The notes: generated by a model not told the origin, from the sequence alone. DNA of 64,000 bases from Gnetum montanum (GCA_015680685.1 MNCI01004609.1:124142-188141), one strand, 5' to 3'; positions 22,544 to 35,510 are shown, counted from the first letter of the stretch. Numbers and translations are program-made.

Positions 22544-25084
22544 GTTAATAGCTTGTGACTATATTCACCTATGAGAGTAACGACGAGACTTCACCATTGC
22601 AAGAAGGAGAACAACTAACGAGTAAATTACATGAGTTATTAAAAGGATGTAACCATAGATCAAGAGTTATAAAAGGGCAAAAATTGGATGTGTTGCATAT
22701 TGATTGCTTTATGCTTTATTGATTGCTAAAGCATGACATAAAGCATGACTTTGTTACAGTAGACTTATCAAATATAAAGTTGATTTTGGTTTATTCAATA
22801 CCATCTAAAATGTATACAAAGAAATAATTTTTGAATTAAAAATGATGAAAATACACATTGTTGCTAGTTTTTTCATTAATATAGGAATAAGGCAAAGTTG
22901 TGTTCTTTCACCAATATTATTAGGCATTTTTATTGATTAAATAGAATAGTGAATTAAAGAGGTAGTTACAAATTATGCAATTACAGTGTATCAATCATAG
23001 ATACAAATTTTAACATTTGCAAATATATTTACAAATTCAAAAACAAGGTTAAAAACACTCTTGCATCAACCTGCAACTGTACAAAATGAAGGCCAAAGTT
23101 GTAAAACTAATAATTAGAATTCAACGTTAAAGCTGCTATTTCTGAAAAACAAATTTTACCGCTGAGCCAGTAAGCTTTAATGAAAATCTTGCTCAAATCT
23201 ATGTGATGCTTTCCTTCGTTTGTGATTTTTAGCATGGGCAGCATTCTGGCAGCATCCGAATGAAAAATGTAAAAAGGTTCGACAGTTTAAACGCAGCCGG
23301 GTTTGGTTGCTGTGCAACAACTCTTTACTCTTATTTTTCAGATTTGGATTCAACCGTTCGTTCGTTCTTTCTTTCTTTTTTCCCATTTCTCTAACAGTTC
23401 ATACTGAATTTTAGGTAAACACCGAAGACCAAGTTTATAAATTAGGGAAAACGATATAACATTATGGATACGATCTTTGCGATTATCCTTTCTCCCCTGT
23501 TTTGTTAACAAGGGCTATTTTCCTTCACGTTACACCAAAAACCCAGTGTTTAAGATGAAAAAAATCGTAATCGTCATCATTTTGCACTTGTCTCAAGAGT
23601 ATTCTTTGTAACCATTAACCTTCATGAAAAGGTCAGGCTTTAACTCTTTACCATTTTATTATATCTGCTCAATTAATTGTATGGCCCATTTTGAGAACTG
23701 AGGAAAATTGGTAGCGAAATGTATGCCTTATCTGCTACCTGAATAATTAATTCCCGCTTTATAAATCCAGCAATTTTCATGTTATTGAAAATGTAGAATC
23801 CCATTTTCATTCTCTGCCATCTCTCTTCTTTTTCGTATTTTGTTTTCGTGTACCTTTTAAAAAATTAATGCACGTAGTTTCACACCTTGCTATTGTTATT
23901 CTGTGTCGATTGTAAAATCCCGTTGCAATGCACATTATTCATAGACTAATAGTTGGTCCGTATGAAACAAAGCTCAGAATGCTTTTATCGCCATCGTTGT
24001 ATTGGTTTAAAAGGAGCATAAGGACCATGTCAAAGAGGCTTCCGGAAGATATTGTAATCCTCTTGCAGCATTGCATGAAAGAATTTTTTTTTTCTTTTTT
24101 GCATCTATTTTGCCCTCTAGGATATTATATGGTGATGCCTGTTTACACTTGCTCAAGTTAGATTCTTCTATAAGTATGTTAAAATTGCAACATTTCTATG
24201 AGTAACTCCTCACTCACCAGCTAGGTGAAAAATCCATATATTTTAAAAAATTCAAATTTCAAGGAGTTATTTTCACTGTTCTGCGAGTTTGCCGAGTAAC
24301 TCACTAAGTCTGAAGAAAAATGAGTCACTTGCAGAGTCCAAGTCTTGTAACACTGCACTCAACCATCATTCCATTATTGCATGGTAAAAGTAAATATTTC
24401 ATTGTTAGGATTTAGTGAAGAACTATTATTCATTGTTAGAGCAACTGGGACTTTGAGCATTGTCTCAGTACAGTTTGAAGGGCAACAAATTACAATTAAC
24501 CTTTAAGGGAATTTCATCTGCTTCTTAATCCCAAACTAAAACTGATGTATAGGAGGGTCATCTTTGGTCACCTAGACTCTCCAAACTTTCCATAAATGAA
24601 TTAATGTTTCTTTAAAATAAATATCTCCCTCAGTGTTTTCTGAGCTTGTCTAAAGCTAGTAATTAGACTGAAAAAGTGCAATAAAGTATTAAGAATTGGA
24701 TACAATCTTATCATGTCCTCATAGATACCTTTCTCTGGCCAAACAAATCTGTAAAAAGCAAACAAGACATGCAAAAGTAATTAGAGTATTTCTTTACATG
24801 TTATTTCTTCTTGTAATTACAACAACCATCTGCTTCCTTCTTGGATATTTCCCTTGTTGACATTATTAATAACTTGACATCCCTTCTGTGAACTAAGATC
24901 CTACAGGCTAAAGTGACGAGTTGATACTAAGACCTCACAGACCCAAGATGAATTATTCTGTACACATGAAAATGCTAAGTCAATGTAACAAGTGTCTTGT
25001 TTTATGATGGATGTTGCTTGTTGCTTGGTAGTCTCTATGAGGAGTTTAGGCTTCAAAAATCACTGGCAACTTAAGAAGTAGCCT
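22544..25084. other. Non-coding, nothing recognised
   Basis: Both strands were examined. The short frames at 23177-23386 and 23928-24161 show no domain. Some of the right part may be decayed 3' sequence of the neighbouring kinase pseudogene. Confidence 0.45.
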
Positions 25085-27075
25085 TTATTCTATGAATAAG
25101 TTTGCAAAATTCAACGACCTTGTAAGAAACTCAGAATAAATCTGGCTGTCATTACTTGTACTTCCTTGAATGCAAGATCCCTCATTTGTGGGACGGATGA
25201 TACTTAGGTTTTTGACATATGCAGGCCTTAGTGGAGTTGGTAGAGAAACAAAAGCACTTAAAAACATGAGCATGATAGCTGACATTGGAGGTCTCATAGA
25301 TGAATCTGCTTATGTACACAAAAATGCTATTTAAATAAATCTTTCAACTTGTTTCAAATGCATGTTTCCTTTATTACTTGGGCAATTATTTCTGAAATGT
25401 TCCGTTCTTGATAAAATCTCCATGTTTGAAGAAGCAAGAAGTTAAAAGGCAATCAGATCAAGAACACGAAAATCTTTTTATCATTCAAATATATTTGGTG
25501 TTCATGATCCTAAAATGCAGCTACAAGATGCCATGGATGATTTTTTCAATCTCATTTTTAAATTTCAGTGAATTCACAGCATACCCACTCTAAAAGTCTC
25601 TGTAAATTGGACGGAGGTTCAAAATATCTCATTTGCTTTCCTGTGATGATTTCTAAAAAAAGAACTCCAAAGCTGTACACATCGGCTAGCCACTAAAGTG
25701 CCCAATAAATATTGCTGAACTGCTTACCATGTTCCTGCCACTCTAGTTTGAACCTGACTTTCATATTGTTTGAAAAGTCTTCAAAAGAATTCTGCGTTTT
25801 GAAATAGGCTAAAGAAAGTAATTTAAAATAAGCATTTTTGAATAATCTCAGAGATCTTATAGGATCACTGGAAACTTACCGAAAAGATGCTTGTCAAGGC
25901 TCAGCCCTGGCAAATACTCAAATACTAACATTCTGTCCGTTTCCATCAGTGCGACAACGTTAAAGAGTGCTGAATTTTTGCAAGAACCTTAACTTACAGT
26001 TCCTCTTTCAAGAGAACAGACTGATTGATCACAATTATGATTTCACCACTTGTTAGAATTCCCTGAGATTTGAGCAAAACAAAAGCAAAGGAATTTAAAT
26101 TACTAATTAATAAAAATAGTGCTTCATCCTTTTGGTAACTTTCAAAATTTGACCTTGTTCTGACCTTGTAAACTGCACCAAATCCTCCCTCCTAGTTTGA
26201 GTAGTTCATCAAAGTTGTTTGTAACAGTCTTCAACTCTTCCATGTAAACATCACCAGTTGATCTTCATCCAAAAAGCCACCAACTAGCTTCTCTGCTCGT
26301 CCTGTTCCATCCCAGAGCCAGAAAATGTAACCCTATTGTCTAAGACCATGGAAATTGTAGCTCTGTAAAGAGATTACGGTGACTGTCTTTCTATTACCAC
26401 GGTGTAAAGACTCGTTAACATAGACTAGCCTCCTGCAGGTTAGAAAACAACCACTAAAAGACACAAGCAGTACTAATTTCGCACAGCCACGTAGGGCTAA
26501 ATTACTGCAAATTTATTACGGAATTCCCTCTAAAATAACACCACTGCAAAATTCAGCACCTTTGGTAAATTAAAAAACAAAGTTTCCAGATACAAAATAA
26601 CTAAATAAGGGATTAATAATTAATTACGTACGAGATACTTTTGTATTCTGACTGACTCCTACGTTTCCATAGTATTTGCATACAGGTAATTCAAGGTGTT
26701 CTCTAGACACTTTTTAGGCATTCATAGAAATATCCATCCAACACTGAGCAAGCCCATAGATGCCTAATATGGGAGAATAAAACCAGAGGTAATTCAAGGT
26801 GTTCTCTAGACACTTTTTAGGCATTCATAGAAATATCCATCCAACACTGAGCAAGCCCATAGATGCCTAATATGGGAGAATAAAACCAGAGGCATATCTT
26901 TGGTGCAGATTTCTCATCACTTCCATAGACAGGCTGTTGAAATGTTCCTGAACAACCATCATGAATGGAGGGGGATGGGAAATATTGTTAAAATTCAAGA
27001 CGAAAAATCTGGCTTCCCAGTGAAATTGTTGTTTTCCCAACGTAAATAGCAGTATCCGGACCAAACATTTGCTCC
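25085..27075 (-). pseudogene. Cysteine-rich receptor-like kinase (DUF26/CRK) pseudogene
   Basis: Parts occur in the correct order on the minus strand. A DUF26 ectodomain (27075-26690) shows GYCYLRWENNNF, then a second repeat with HFNSLSMEVMRNLHQRYASG and YGLAQCWMDIS. A juxtamembrane and N-lobe exon (about 26340-26165) shows EELKTVTNNFDELLKLGG. A next exon (about 26060-25880) shows VKVLAKIQHS and MLVFEYLPGLSLDKHLF. Then come DVYSFGVLFLEIITGK (about 25690) and the C-terminal exon MRPPMSAIMLMF to PTPLRPAYV (25310-25085). The family consists of plasma-membrane receptor kinases. Disabling lesions are a 1 bp insertion in the glycine loop (GGGAGG where GGAGGA is expected), several stops, no exon with the HRD catalytic loop or DFG, and a 103 bp duplication in the ectodomain. 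Confidence 0.85.
26684..26889. repeat. Perfect 103 bp tandem duplication inside the CRK pseudogene
   Basis: 26684-26786 and 26787-26889 are identical. The unit covers the DUF26 YGLAQCW segment, so that segment is doubled. The period is not a multiple of three. Confidence 0.92.
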
Positions 27076-27595
27076 CAGAAATCTACCACATGCAACTGAA
27101 TATATGTCCTGGCACTCAAAGCTTAAAATCTAAGCTTGTAGACTATTCTACACTGCTAAACAACGTTAGATTTGAGTCTAGCATGGCATCTAGCTTGCAA
27201 GATCTTGCAAAATTTGAAAAATTTTAAGAACAGCCCTTACGTGAAACCATAGTAATAGTAAAACTTGGCAAAAATTCTTAACTAGGATGTGAGTAACTTG
27301 CATCCAAGCTTTGAATGGAAGTGAATAGGGCTAAGGCAATCTCTTGCTGCTAGTGGACCCACCCTTGGTCCCTTGCTTGCTGCTGCCACTTGCCATGTTG
27401 TTTTTAGAAACTTGATTTGTTGTCAGTTTAGAATGCTCATGTGTCAATTCTCAAATGCGCTCAATGCAAATAAAAGGTTTTGTGTCTAACTTGCCCCTTT
27501 GCTATCACTTTTATAGCTTAGAAATGGTGCACTCTAGGACTTTTGATGTTTGCTAGCTTTCAATATTTTTAGCTTAGCTTTTGACATTCTCTTTC
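27076..27595. other. Non-coding, nothing recognised
   Basis: Upstream side of the CRK pseudogene. A signal peptide and first DUF26 exon would be expected here or further right, but none was recognised. Confidence 0.4.
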
Positions 27596-27599
27596 AGAT

Positions 27600-28430
27600 G
27601 GCAAATCTAATCTCTTGATTCTAGCCAAGGTGAACCTGGTTGCTTATGAGTCCCTTCTCTACATTCCTTCGTAAGATTTTAACATAACATAGATGACATG
27701 ACCCTATCAAAAAGGAGGTTTAGATCTTATTGGTACTATTGGCCCTCCTTCATATGCTATGTACTAATTCATTCTAATTTGTACAAAATATTTTATTAAA
27801 TGGGTAGAGGTTGTTCCTTTACATTCCACCAACTTCCACTTCATCTACTACTTCATCCTTAACCACATAATAACACACTTCAACGTGCCTCTATAAATTG
27901 TGATTGATAATGGACCTCAATTCAAAAGTAAGGAGATAGCTTATTTTTATTCTGTATATCACATCACTCAATCCTTTTCATCACCTCATTACTCTCAGTC
28001 TAATGGTCAAGCTAAGTCCACCAATAAAACTTTTATTTGCTTTCTATGTACCATAGTTTATAAAACCCAACATAATTGGTGCACATAGCTATTATATGCC
28101 CTCTAGGTGTATTGTACCATTTTCCATACAACTATTGGTTATATTCCATACTTTCTAACCCATGACTTTGATGCAATCTTACTAGTTCAGCTCCATATAT
28201 TATCACTTCGCATTACTCTACATGATTGGTATTCAGATCAAGATGGTAGTAGCATGTGATGCATTGAGTTGAATCTTCTTGAAAAATATCTGCAAGATAT
28301 TCTTCATCACTTGCATAAATATCAAGTAGATATTCAGCATTGTCATTCCAGACATGTTCAAGTTAGAGAGATTTACCAAGATGATCCAGTGCTTCATCAT
28401 TTTTTGAACTCCAAAGATACAAATTTTTCT
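27600..28430 (+). pseudogene. Ty3/gypsy integrase pseudogene
   Basis: The integrase core is readable: DLIGTIGPPS carries the first Asp, FIKWVEVVPLHSTN follows, then VIDNGPQFKSKEIAYF carries the second Asp. SSPHYSQSNGQAKSTNKT is the region of the catalytic Glu, which reads Lys here (QAK where QAE is usual). The downstream part resembles the C-terminal integrase region (TTIGYIPYFLTH, LHSLRI-like and YQVDIQHCHSRHVQVR stretches). Stops are frequent. No RT is attached, so this is a separate fragment from E0. Confidence 0.8.
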
Positions 28431-28934
28431 TTCTAACTAGCAAGGTCCTTTTCTAGTGGTTCAATCCCTACAAAATGGCACCTACATTCTATCTAATATG
28501 GAAGGACATCAATTTCCAAATCCTATCAACAAAAGCTAGTTCAAGTGCTACTACATGTAGCCAAGCTACAACATTAAAATTGCTAACTATTTAAGATCAA
28601 ACGAGTGTTCTCTTAGTAGCAGTTTACTATTTACTATGATAAGATACATACTACATTAAGATAATAAGTTTGCTTTAAATCCTATTTTTCTTGCACTATC
28701 TTGCATATATACCCCTTCTTTATCTCATATTCTACTATTCCTCTAGCTATTTTCTCCATATTCCCCTATGCTATCTTTCTCGTTCTACTGTAAATGCTTA
28801 GACCTACTAGTGAGATTTTTGAGTGATTGAATATCTCACTTTTTCATGTGAGAGCATATTTTTGAGTGGAACAAGGAGGGGTTACTTTGATAACATATAT
28901 ATATATGGTATCCTTTTCAGCCATACAATATGTA

Positions 28935-29640
28935 GGATTTAGCCATGCCCCACTTCTATGGCATAGCATCATTCTCATGATAGGTGTATGGGTGATATCC
29001 TCTTTTCTCCTATTTTTTTTGTTCTATACTTTCGCACACTATCAATTCCACTCTCTTGTACTATACTTCTCTTTTCTTTCTCTCATTGCATTTTATTATC
29101 TATTTCCATTTCATTATATATTCAGCATTAGTAAGGCCACACGAGTATCTCTTCTTCAGTGTAGTGAAGGAGTGTTGAGTGTTGAGTGTTGAGTAATGTA
29201 AGGAGTGTAAAATTTTCATATGAGTGAAGTATGGGAGAGGTTAGCTCTAGGGAACTAGTTGTGTTCCACTTTTGTAACACAACATCCCATTGTTGGTGTA
29301 TTAGTGATGTCCTTAATATTCCTCACCCAATTTTTTGCTTTCCACTATTTCCCTTTTTTCTCTATTCCTTTCTCTTTTCCTACTTTATATTAGTAAGGCC
29401 AAATGAATGTCTTTGTTTTACTCTTGTGATGGTGTGATTGAGAGAATTGAGTGTGTTAGGAAGTGCTATATTTCCATTTTTTGTGTGCTCCCAAGGATAT
29501 AGCCATGTTCCACTTTTATGGCATAACACTTTACCATAGGTGTATTGACAATGTCCCAAACTTTTCACCCTACTATCTCACTTTTTCTAATCCTTTTGTA
29601 GGTACCTATGAACTTGTGTCTCTTTTTCATAGATTCTCTT
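28935..29640 (+). repeat. Three diverged tandem repeats, 240-320 bp
   Basis: Copies near 28938, 29254 and 29492 share TAGCCATGnnCCACTTnTATGGCATA, ATAGGTGTAT with a GTCC word, and AGTAAGGCCA (first two). They are followed by AAGAGGAGGTA (29663-29673), a possible polypurine tract. Tandem repeats between pol and the 3' LTR are typical of Tat/Ogre-like elements, so this may be the 3' untranslated part of the integrase element. The short frames here are not genes. Confidence 0.55.
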
Positions 29641-29673
29641 TTAACTTTTCAATAATATCCATTAAGAGGAGGT

Positions 29674-30059
29674 AATTTTGTATCCACTTTGCCTTTTTTT
29701 TTTACATAAATTAGAGACTTAGGTATATTTGATGGCTTTTTATCATTAAGATAATCTTCTATAGTTTGGATTCAATGTCCTACATCATCTATAATGTAGT
29801 TTCTAGATTTATATTTCTAGCTTACTAGAAATGATGTTTTGTCTTATTAGCAAGATCGTTTCGACTCTTCTTTCGATTTCGATGGCTAACATCAACTTTA
29901 CTATTAATTTGTCTCTAACTTTTGACATCCAGCATTAGTTCTACCTTTTTATGTGAAATCTTACTTTTTCAGCATGTCAACTCTTCGATGTCTATCAATG
30001 ATCTTTCATTCAATGTATTATATTAGCTTTCATATTTACATGTTGATTCTCCTATCTAG
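29674..30059. other. Unassigned, possible LTR fragment
   Basis: Starts TAATTTTGTATCC after the purine tract. It does not match the LTR family of E1 and E2. Nothing else was recognised. Confidence 0.3.
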
Positions 30060-30217
30060 AAACTCTTAGTACCTCTTGGAAGATTATGTAGTCTCCACTA
30101 AGATCAAGGCATAATAGTCTAAATGCCATAACTATTCCTATCCATGGAATTCAACTAGATCATGTGTGAACGCTTATGATTCATATGGTTAAGTGTATGG
30201 GTATTCGTCACTCATCA
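30060..30217 (+). mobile_element. Truncated 5' LTR of E1
   Basis: Only about the last 160 bp of the LTR remain: TCTAAATGCCATAACTA, ATTCATATGGTTAAGTG and the terminal GTCACTCATCA match the 3' ends of the other LTRs. A worn primer binding site follows at 30218 (TTGGTGTTGTTACGAGGGA). Confidence 0.7.
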
Positions 30218-30344
30218 TTGGTGTTGTTACGAGGGATGGTGCTAATCATCTAGATTAGTTATATTATACACAATCACTATAAACACGTTAACGGTTTATC
30301 TTTTAGAAAATATTAAGTCACACACATCATTAACTAACAACAAT

Positions 30345-32828
30345 ATATCTTTCACATGGAAGTGATAATGCATCATATGAAGAGAACATTCGTTGGAGAA
30401 CTAATGAGATATATTTTGAAGAAAATTGGAAATACCAACCTCATGCAAGGATTTCATATGTTTATGAGCATCCTTACTACACGTAAGGACAACATTCACC
30501 TAAGGTAGACAATCCTAGAGGATATGGAGTAAGTATTAGATCAAAAAGGGCCTCAAGGCCTAAGACCTCCTCAAAACCTAGAAATGATAAATCAAGGGAC
30601 CATGGGAAGAACTATAGAAGTCATGGTGATTCTCCTAGTTCCTAATGTTCCTCTTCCTCTTCAACATTTAGTTCTGATGAATATGAATGTAGATATAGAG
30701 ATAGAGCTCCACTATGAGGTTGAGATAAAGATAGAAATCGAAACCAAGAGCAAAATCATAGGCATCAAAATGATCATAGAGAAGATCATCACAATCAAAT
30801 AAATAGAAATAGAAATTTTTACCACAACATGTATGATGATGGTAAACCCTTATTGGCCACTAAGAGCATGATGTAGATTATAGAGGTAGTTAAAATACCC
30901 CACAAGCATTGAGGAAAAAATCACATCAAAATTCTTAATATGAATAACATTCCTAAATTTGCAACATCATTTACAAACCTTCCATGATGTTTGCATCTTA
31001 TAAAACATTGAAACAAAGTGGTAAAAGCTTAAGCTCTTTTCTAGGACACTAATAGATAAAGCCAAAGTGTGGTATAGATCATTGAAATCAAATTCAATCC
31101 ATTGGTGGTTCACAATGCTAAAACTCTTCAACGAAAAATACCAAACGTATGCAAGGGTGTCCAACCTAAGGAAATGAATCCAAGGATGGAAACAAGAACA
31201 ACATGAACCCTTGGATATGGCCTTAGATAGATACTATTCTCTATTGTATAGGTGCCCAGGTGATGGTTTCCCTCAAGAAGAACAACTTTTCCACATCATA
31301 GATGGTCTTCGTAGTCAAACGAGAGAGACCCTTGGGATTTATGCCCAAGGTTGGTTATATGAATTAAAAGTCCATTAGATACAAAGGCTACTCAAGTGGG
31401 TGGCAAAAGAAGAAGAAGATCTATGTAAATAAGAGAATGTTGAAGAATATCATTGGGATCCAACTCTTCAAAAGAAGAGGATTCATCTCTATGATAAGGA
31501 AAAATAAGTAGCGCTCGATGAGGTGATTTCACAACAAACCTTTCCAATGCAACAATTTAGTGCTAAAATTCAAGCAAGGCTAGATAAGATGTTAGAATGG
31601 ATAAATGAGAAAGTTACAACTTGCATAGAAACTGTAGAGGAGAGAGTTATGCAAAAGAAATCAAGTGATCATAACAAAAGAAGGAAAAGGGACCAAGAGA
31701 CAGGTAAGAACACTAATTGGCAAAAGGAGAAATGGTTGTAGTAGAAAAGGATATAGACTCAACCACTGAAGAAGATGATGGATGTAACATTTGCCTATAT
31801 GATCATCCAAAGGGCTATTGCCTAGTTATGTTACATCTACATGAGTATTGAGCTTTTGCTTTGAATCCCAAGTTTGTACAAAAGCAAATGCCTAGGAAAT
31901 TACCTTTCTCACAAGGTAATTATAGACAGTTCAACAACCAATCATACTATCCTTTTGGGACTTCTTACCAGCCTCAACACTATCATCAACTGCAATGGAA
32001 AGACCCATAGTCTTGGGGAAGGCCATCACCTAACTAGTGCCACCCTTATTATCAGCTGGACTCATCTAGATACTATGTTCAACAACTTGTTTTCCCAACT
32101 AATTCTACTTCTTCTACCTCAAAATCACTACTACCACTCTCTTGAATATCATCAACTCACAACATCTTCGATTAGATCATCACCTCACACCTTTCACCCT
32201 CCATTATATCCTCAATATTCTCATACTCACCTCCATCACATGTCACGGCTAGCAACACAAGAAGGTTCAGCATCATAACATTAACAAAAGAATGCCACTT
32301 GTGCTGTAAACATACATGGAAATGATAATGCTAGTAGATCTCCACCACAATCTTGGAAACTTCCTTTCTTTAGGATGGTTCTCATGCATGAGCAAAACAC
32401 TCGTGGACCTACTCAGTCATCCAAACTAGCACAATGCTAATCAAGGGCAACATCCTTCCTCTCACAACCAATATTCTTCAATCCTATGCAAAGGTCAACA
32501 TCCATCATTACTTCAACACCTGATAAAAACAATGAACCTAACGCTGTGGAGAGAGAAAACTCCATGCATCAGTAATCATGATAAAGGGTACAATCATGGG
32601 CTAGACATCCACAAAGTTAACACAACTCCTATTTTGATCCATTGTATGTTTTAAAAAAAAGTGTGTGAAGAACAACCTTTCTATGCAACCGCCACTAAAC
32701 TAGAAGACATTGAGTGGCTTAACAATGAAAGGCTAACACTGTTTTACAAATGCATGGAGCCTGCCTACCTACTTATTAATTCTTGTCATGGTCAAAAACT
32801 TACTCATGGGGGAGATGCCCCATCCTAA
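30345..32828 (+). pseudogene. gag pseudogene of E1
   Basis: Gag of the window's gypsy family, read in pieces. It has an N-terminal region with HSLENXXRYIL-like residues and a basic Ser/Arg-rich region (30560-30800). A Retrotrans_gag-like core follows (about 30950-31340; KVWYRSLKSNSIHWW, HEPLDMALDRYYSLLYRC and LFHIIDGLRS). Then come a helical segment (QARLDKMLEWINEKV) and a knuckle CNICLYDHPKGYC at about 31784. The Pro/His/Tyr-rich C-terminus ends HGGDAPS at 32826, matching HGGYPPF in unit C. Many stops and several frameshifts are present. The position of the start codon reads ATA. Confidence 0.8.
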
Positions 32829-33204
32829 AATCAAGAATTAACAAGTCTTTTTCATCTTTTTATTTTACAATCTTTTATCATTTTGTCATTTCTTGATACA
32901 AAATTTTCCATGCTTTTCAACTTTTTCCACACTTTGTTTTTATTTCCTTTGTCAATAATTTGGATTGTGAATAAAACAACACTACATACAAGCACCATTG
33001 AATACTAGTGGTTTTGATACACATCTTGCATGTTGTAATAGATGTGCTCTTGATTACCTATGTTTTCTACATGCAATTGTACCTTGTGTCATTATATGAA
33101 ATGCATGGAACCTTCTTGTTTTCTAACTTTTCAAATTCATTTTCTTTATATATTTTCAAGGAGAGATCTATGATTTCTAAATTGACATTAATTATATTTA
33201 GCTA
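32829..33204. other. Junction of E1 tail and E3 truncated pol
   Basis: The T-rich stretch after the E1 gag resembles 37487-37600 of E2. On the other strand, sequence up to 33204 continues downstream of the E3 protease without a recognisable RT. The junction is near 32950. Confidence 0.45.
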
Positions 33205-33570
33205 ATTCCTCCCCATAATAATTGGAAAGTTCTCTTTATAGTTGTCCACATGGATTATAAGGAAATCAACTAAGTATGACCATCAACTGACAATGGTCAC
33301 AATATTCTTCACCAATCCTAATGGAATTGTAATGGATTAGTTTGCAAGCTCTAACTTGAGGTTACATTTCTTAAGTGGAGGTAGGTTTGATGTCTTATAC
33401 ATCTCTTGGAGAATTAAGTTCACATAAGAACCTAAGTCCAATAAAGCTTTGCAGGGATCATTTCCTATAATTTGCAAATAAGTTACAAGCCCTTCAAGAT
33501 TGGTTCTTCTCTCGAAAAGGTATCTTGCTTTTATTAAGTCTATGATTGCATGAGTTAACTTGATTGTTTG
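33205..33570 (-). pseudogene. Retroviral-type aspartic protease pseudogene (E3)
   Basis: The minus strand reads CKALLDLGSYVNLI (the active-site DLGS/DLGA motif with its catalytic Asp), then LPPLKKCNLKLELAN, and ends NFPIIMGRN, matching the usual PxxLGRP that closes gypsy protease. Gag lies upstream in the order expected for gag-protease. RT is absent downstream. One stop falls at LAN/SITIP. Confidence 0.75.
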
Positions 33571-34497
33571 TATATTTTAGGATTTTTGGTTCGAAGGTAG
33601 CTTGGTAGATATTCCTTAGGCAATTTAAGAGGAAACTATAGCCATAGATGCCTAGGATGGCTTAGATGGACTGTTAGGCCTAAAAATGACCTTTTTCAAG
33701 ACTTATATTTAGAACTACTTAAGTTGTCACCCAGCTATAGGTTTATTGCTCTTGTAGCATTATGATGTTAAGGCTACAAAGATATTTCTCCTTGCATTAG
33801 TAGTGGAGGTGAAAAGGGAGTGGAGGCTTGGGATGCATGGTGCTATTGGGGGTAATGAGGACCATATGTGGAAGGGGATTCACTGCATGGAGAGGTAGGT
33901 TAATAATGTTTAGAGGCTAAAGGGTAATAATACTAGGAGGAAGTATGAGTCATAGAGCCACTTGGTAATACAAGCTATTAGACATAGTAACCATATGGGT
34001 TTAGTTGGTAGTAAGAATATTGATTTCTTAGTGGTGATATCCCCCACAACTGTGGGTTTTTCCATTAATGATAATAATCGTAAGGTTAAGGTGAAATGCT
34101 ACGTGGATAATACTATTTTTGTTGAAACTATTACTAGTAATTACCTTGAGGATAAGGTAACCTCCTAGGTGGTTATCTCTTAACAAGCCTTGGATTTAAG
34201 GCATAAACCCTAGCTTCTTACAAGTGTAATAGAATTGGGCAACATTTCTTAGGATGGTCATACTAGAAAATGTCACATCCTTTATTTTCTATATCAAAAG
34301 TTATAACCTCATCCACTAATGTAGTCTTACATTTCTACTAATAATAGTCCTTCAATGTTACCTTCTTCCTTCTCTTATCTTTGTCCTTGTTTCTTTGTTA
34401 TATTGTCTTTTCTACCATTTCAAGTATTTTCTAGAATTTCTCGTCCAAGGACTTCACATCTTATCTACCTTGGCTGATATTTCTATGACAAATTTTT
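33571..34497 (-). pseudogene. gag pseudogene of E3, C-terminal part
   Basis: Minus-strand continuation of the gag whose N-terminal part is at 43265-44900. The knuckle region near 34270-34230 has lost one Cys. The helical segment FVIEISAKVDKM at the insertion point aligns with SINDLEAKFNRM in unit C. Frames on the plus strand here are shadows. Confidence 0.7.
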
Positions 34498-35363
34498 TGA
34501 TGAATCGTGATTCATTAGGCTATGATATCAAACCCCCCAATATTGGATCTACGATGTTGGATATGTGATATTGCAACCTAAGTAATGATATCAGGTACAC
34601 GATATCGTGACTCCTATGTGGGCCTATAAATACACATGTAGACGCACGGAGGAAAGGAGTCAGTGAGTTAAGATAGGAAACTTAGAGTAGTCTTTTAGTT
34701 TTCATTTTTAGTTCTTCTCAACCCTTTCTCCTAGTGCATGCCCACAGTGTGATGATTGTAATTGAACGACATCCTTTATTCGAGTGTGATGTACTTGGAC
34801 ATGCACATGACCAGAAATAAAGATCAAGATTACTTCATCATTGTAGCATTCACTTAGTTTAATTAGTTAATTATTATTGTTATTTATCATTATTAAATGC
34901 AAAATGAGTATGACTTAATCACGAGCATCTACATGTGACTACTTGGTATCCTAGTAGAGTACTTGGGTCATGCGCTTGGTAATTCTAGTGGTAGTCGTGT
35001 ACGAGGTCTAAGATGTGTATGAATGATTAAGGAATGGATGCTCATCACACTTAGGCTAGCTTAGATTCCCTCTTCCTATCTCCTATTAGTTTAACTCTCT
35101 CCCCCCTTTCCTCCTAGCTTAATTAAAGATTACTTTCCATTGTCTCTAGGAGCAGCATTAGTTTAGGAACACATCATACACCTCACTCTAGACTAAACCA
35201 TACGTGACAAAGCAAATACTAGTCTAGGTGGGAAGACAGTGAACTGCAATCAACGAGTAACTATCTAGATACCACAACTAGCCCATCTATAGAGTCCAAT
35301 CGAATCGTGCATGAAACACTCATATTTGTATGGTTGAGTGTAGGGGTACCTCGCCACTCATCA
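34498..35363 (+). repeat. 5' LTR of E2
   Basis: 866 bp, TGATGA...TCATCA. U3 carries GATATC/GATATT words (ACGATATCGTG among them), then CCTATAAATACA (TATA box at 34625). R-U5 follows, with a TTTATTCGAGTGTGATGTAC block shared by all LTRs of the family. Confidence 0.85.
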
Positions 35364-35384
35364 TTGGCACTGTTGCTGGGGACG
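35364..35384 (+). other. Primer binding site of E2, tRNA-Asp type
   Basis: TTGGCACTGTTGCTGGGGAC lies right after the LTR. The usual plant tRNA-Asp complement begins TGGCGCCGTTGCCGGGGA, and the differences are CG to CA/TG changes. Array unit C has TGGCGCCATTG at the same place. Confidence 0.75.
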
Positions 35385-35510
35385 GTGCTAGTTATCTAAA
35401 TTAGTTATATCATACAAGATCGCTATAAAAAGTATTAATAATATATCCTTTAGAAAAGAAATTAAATTCAATTCAATTAATTCACACACGATTCACAACG
35501 ATATCTCTCT

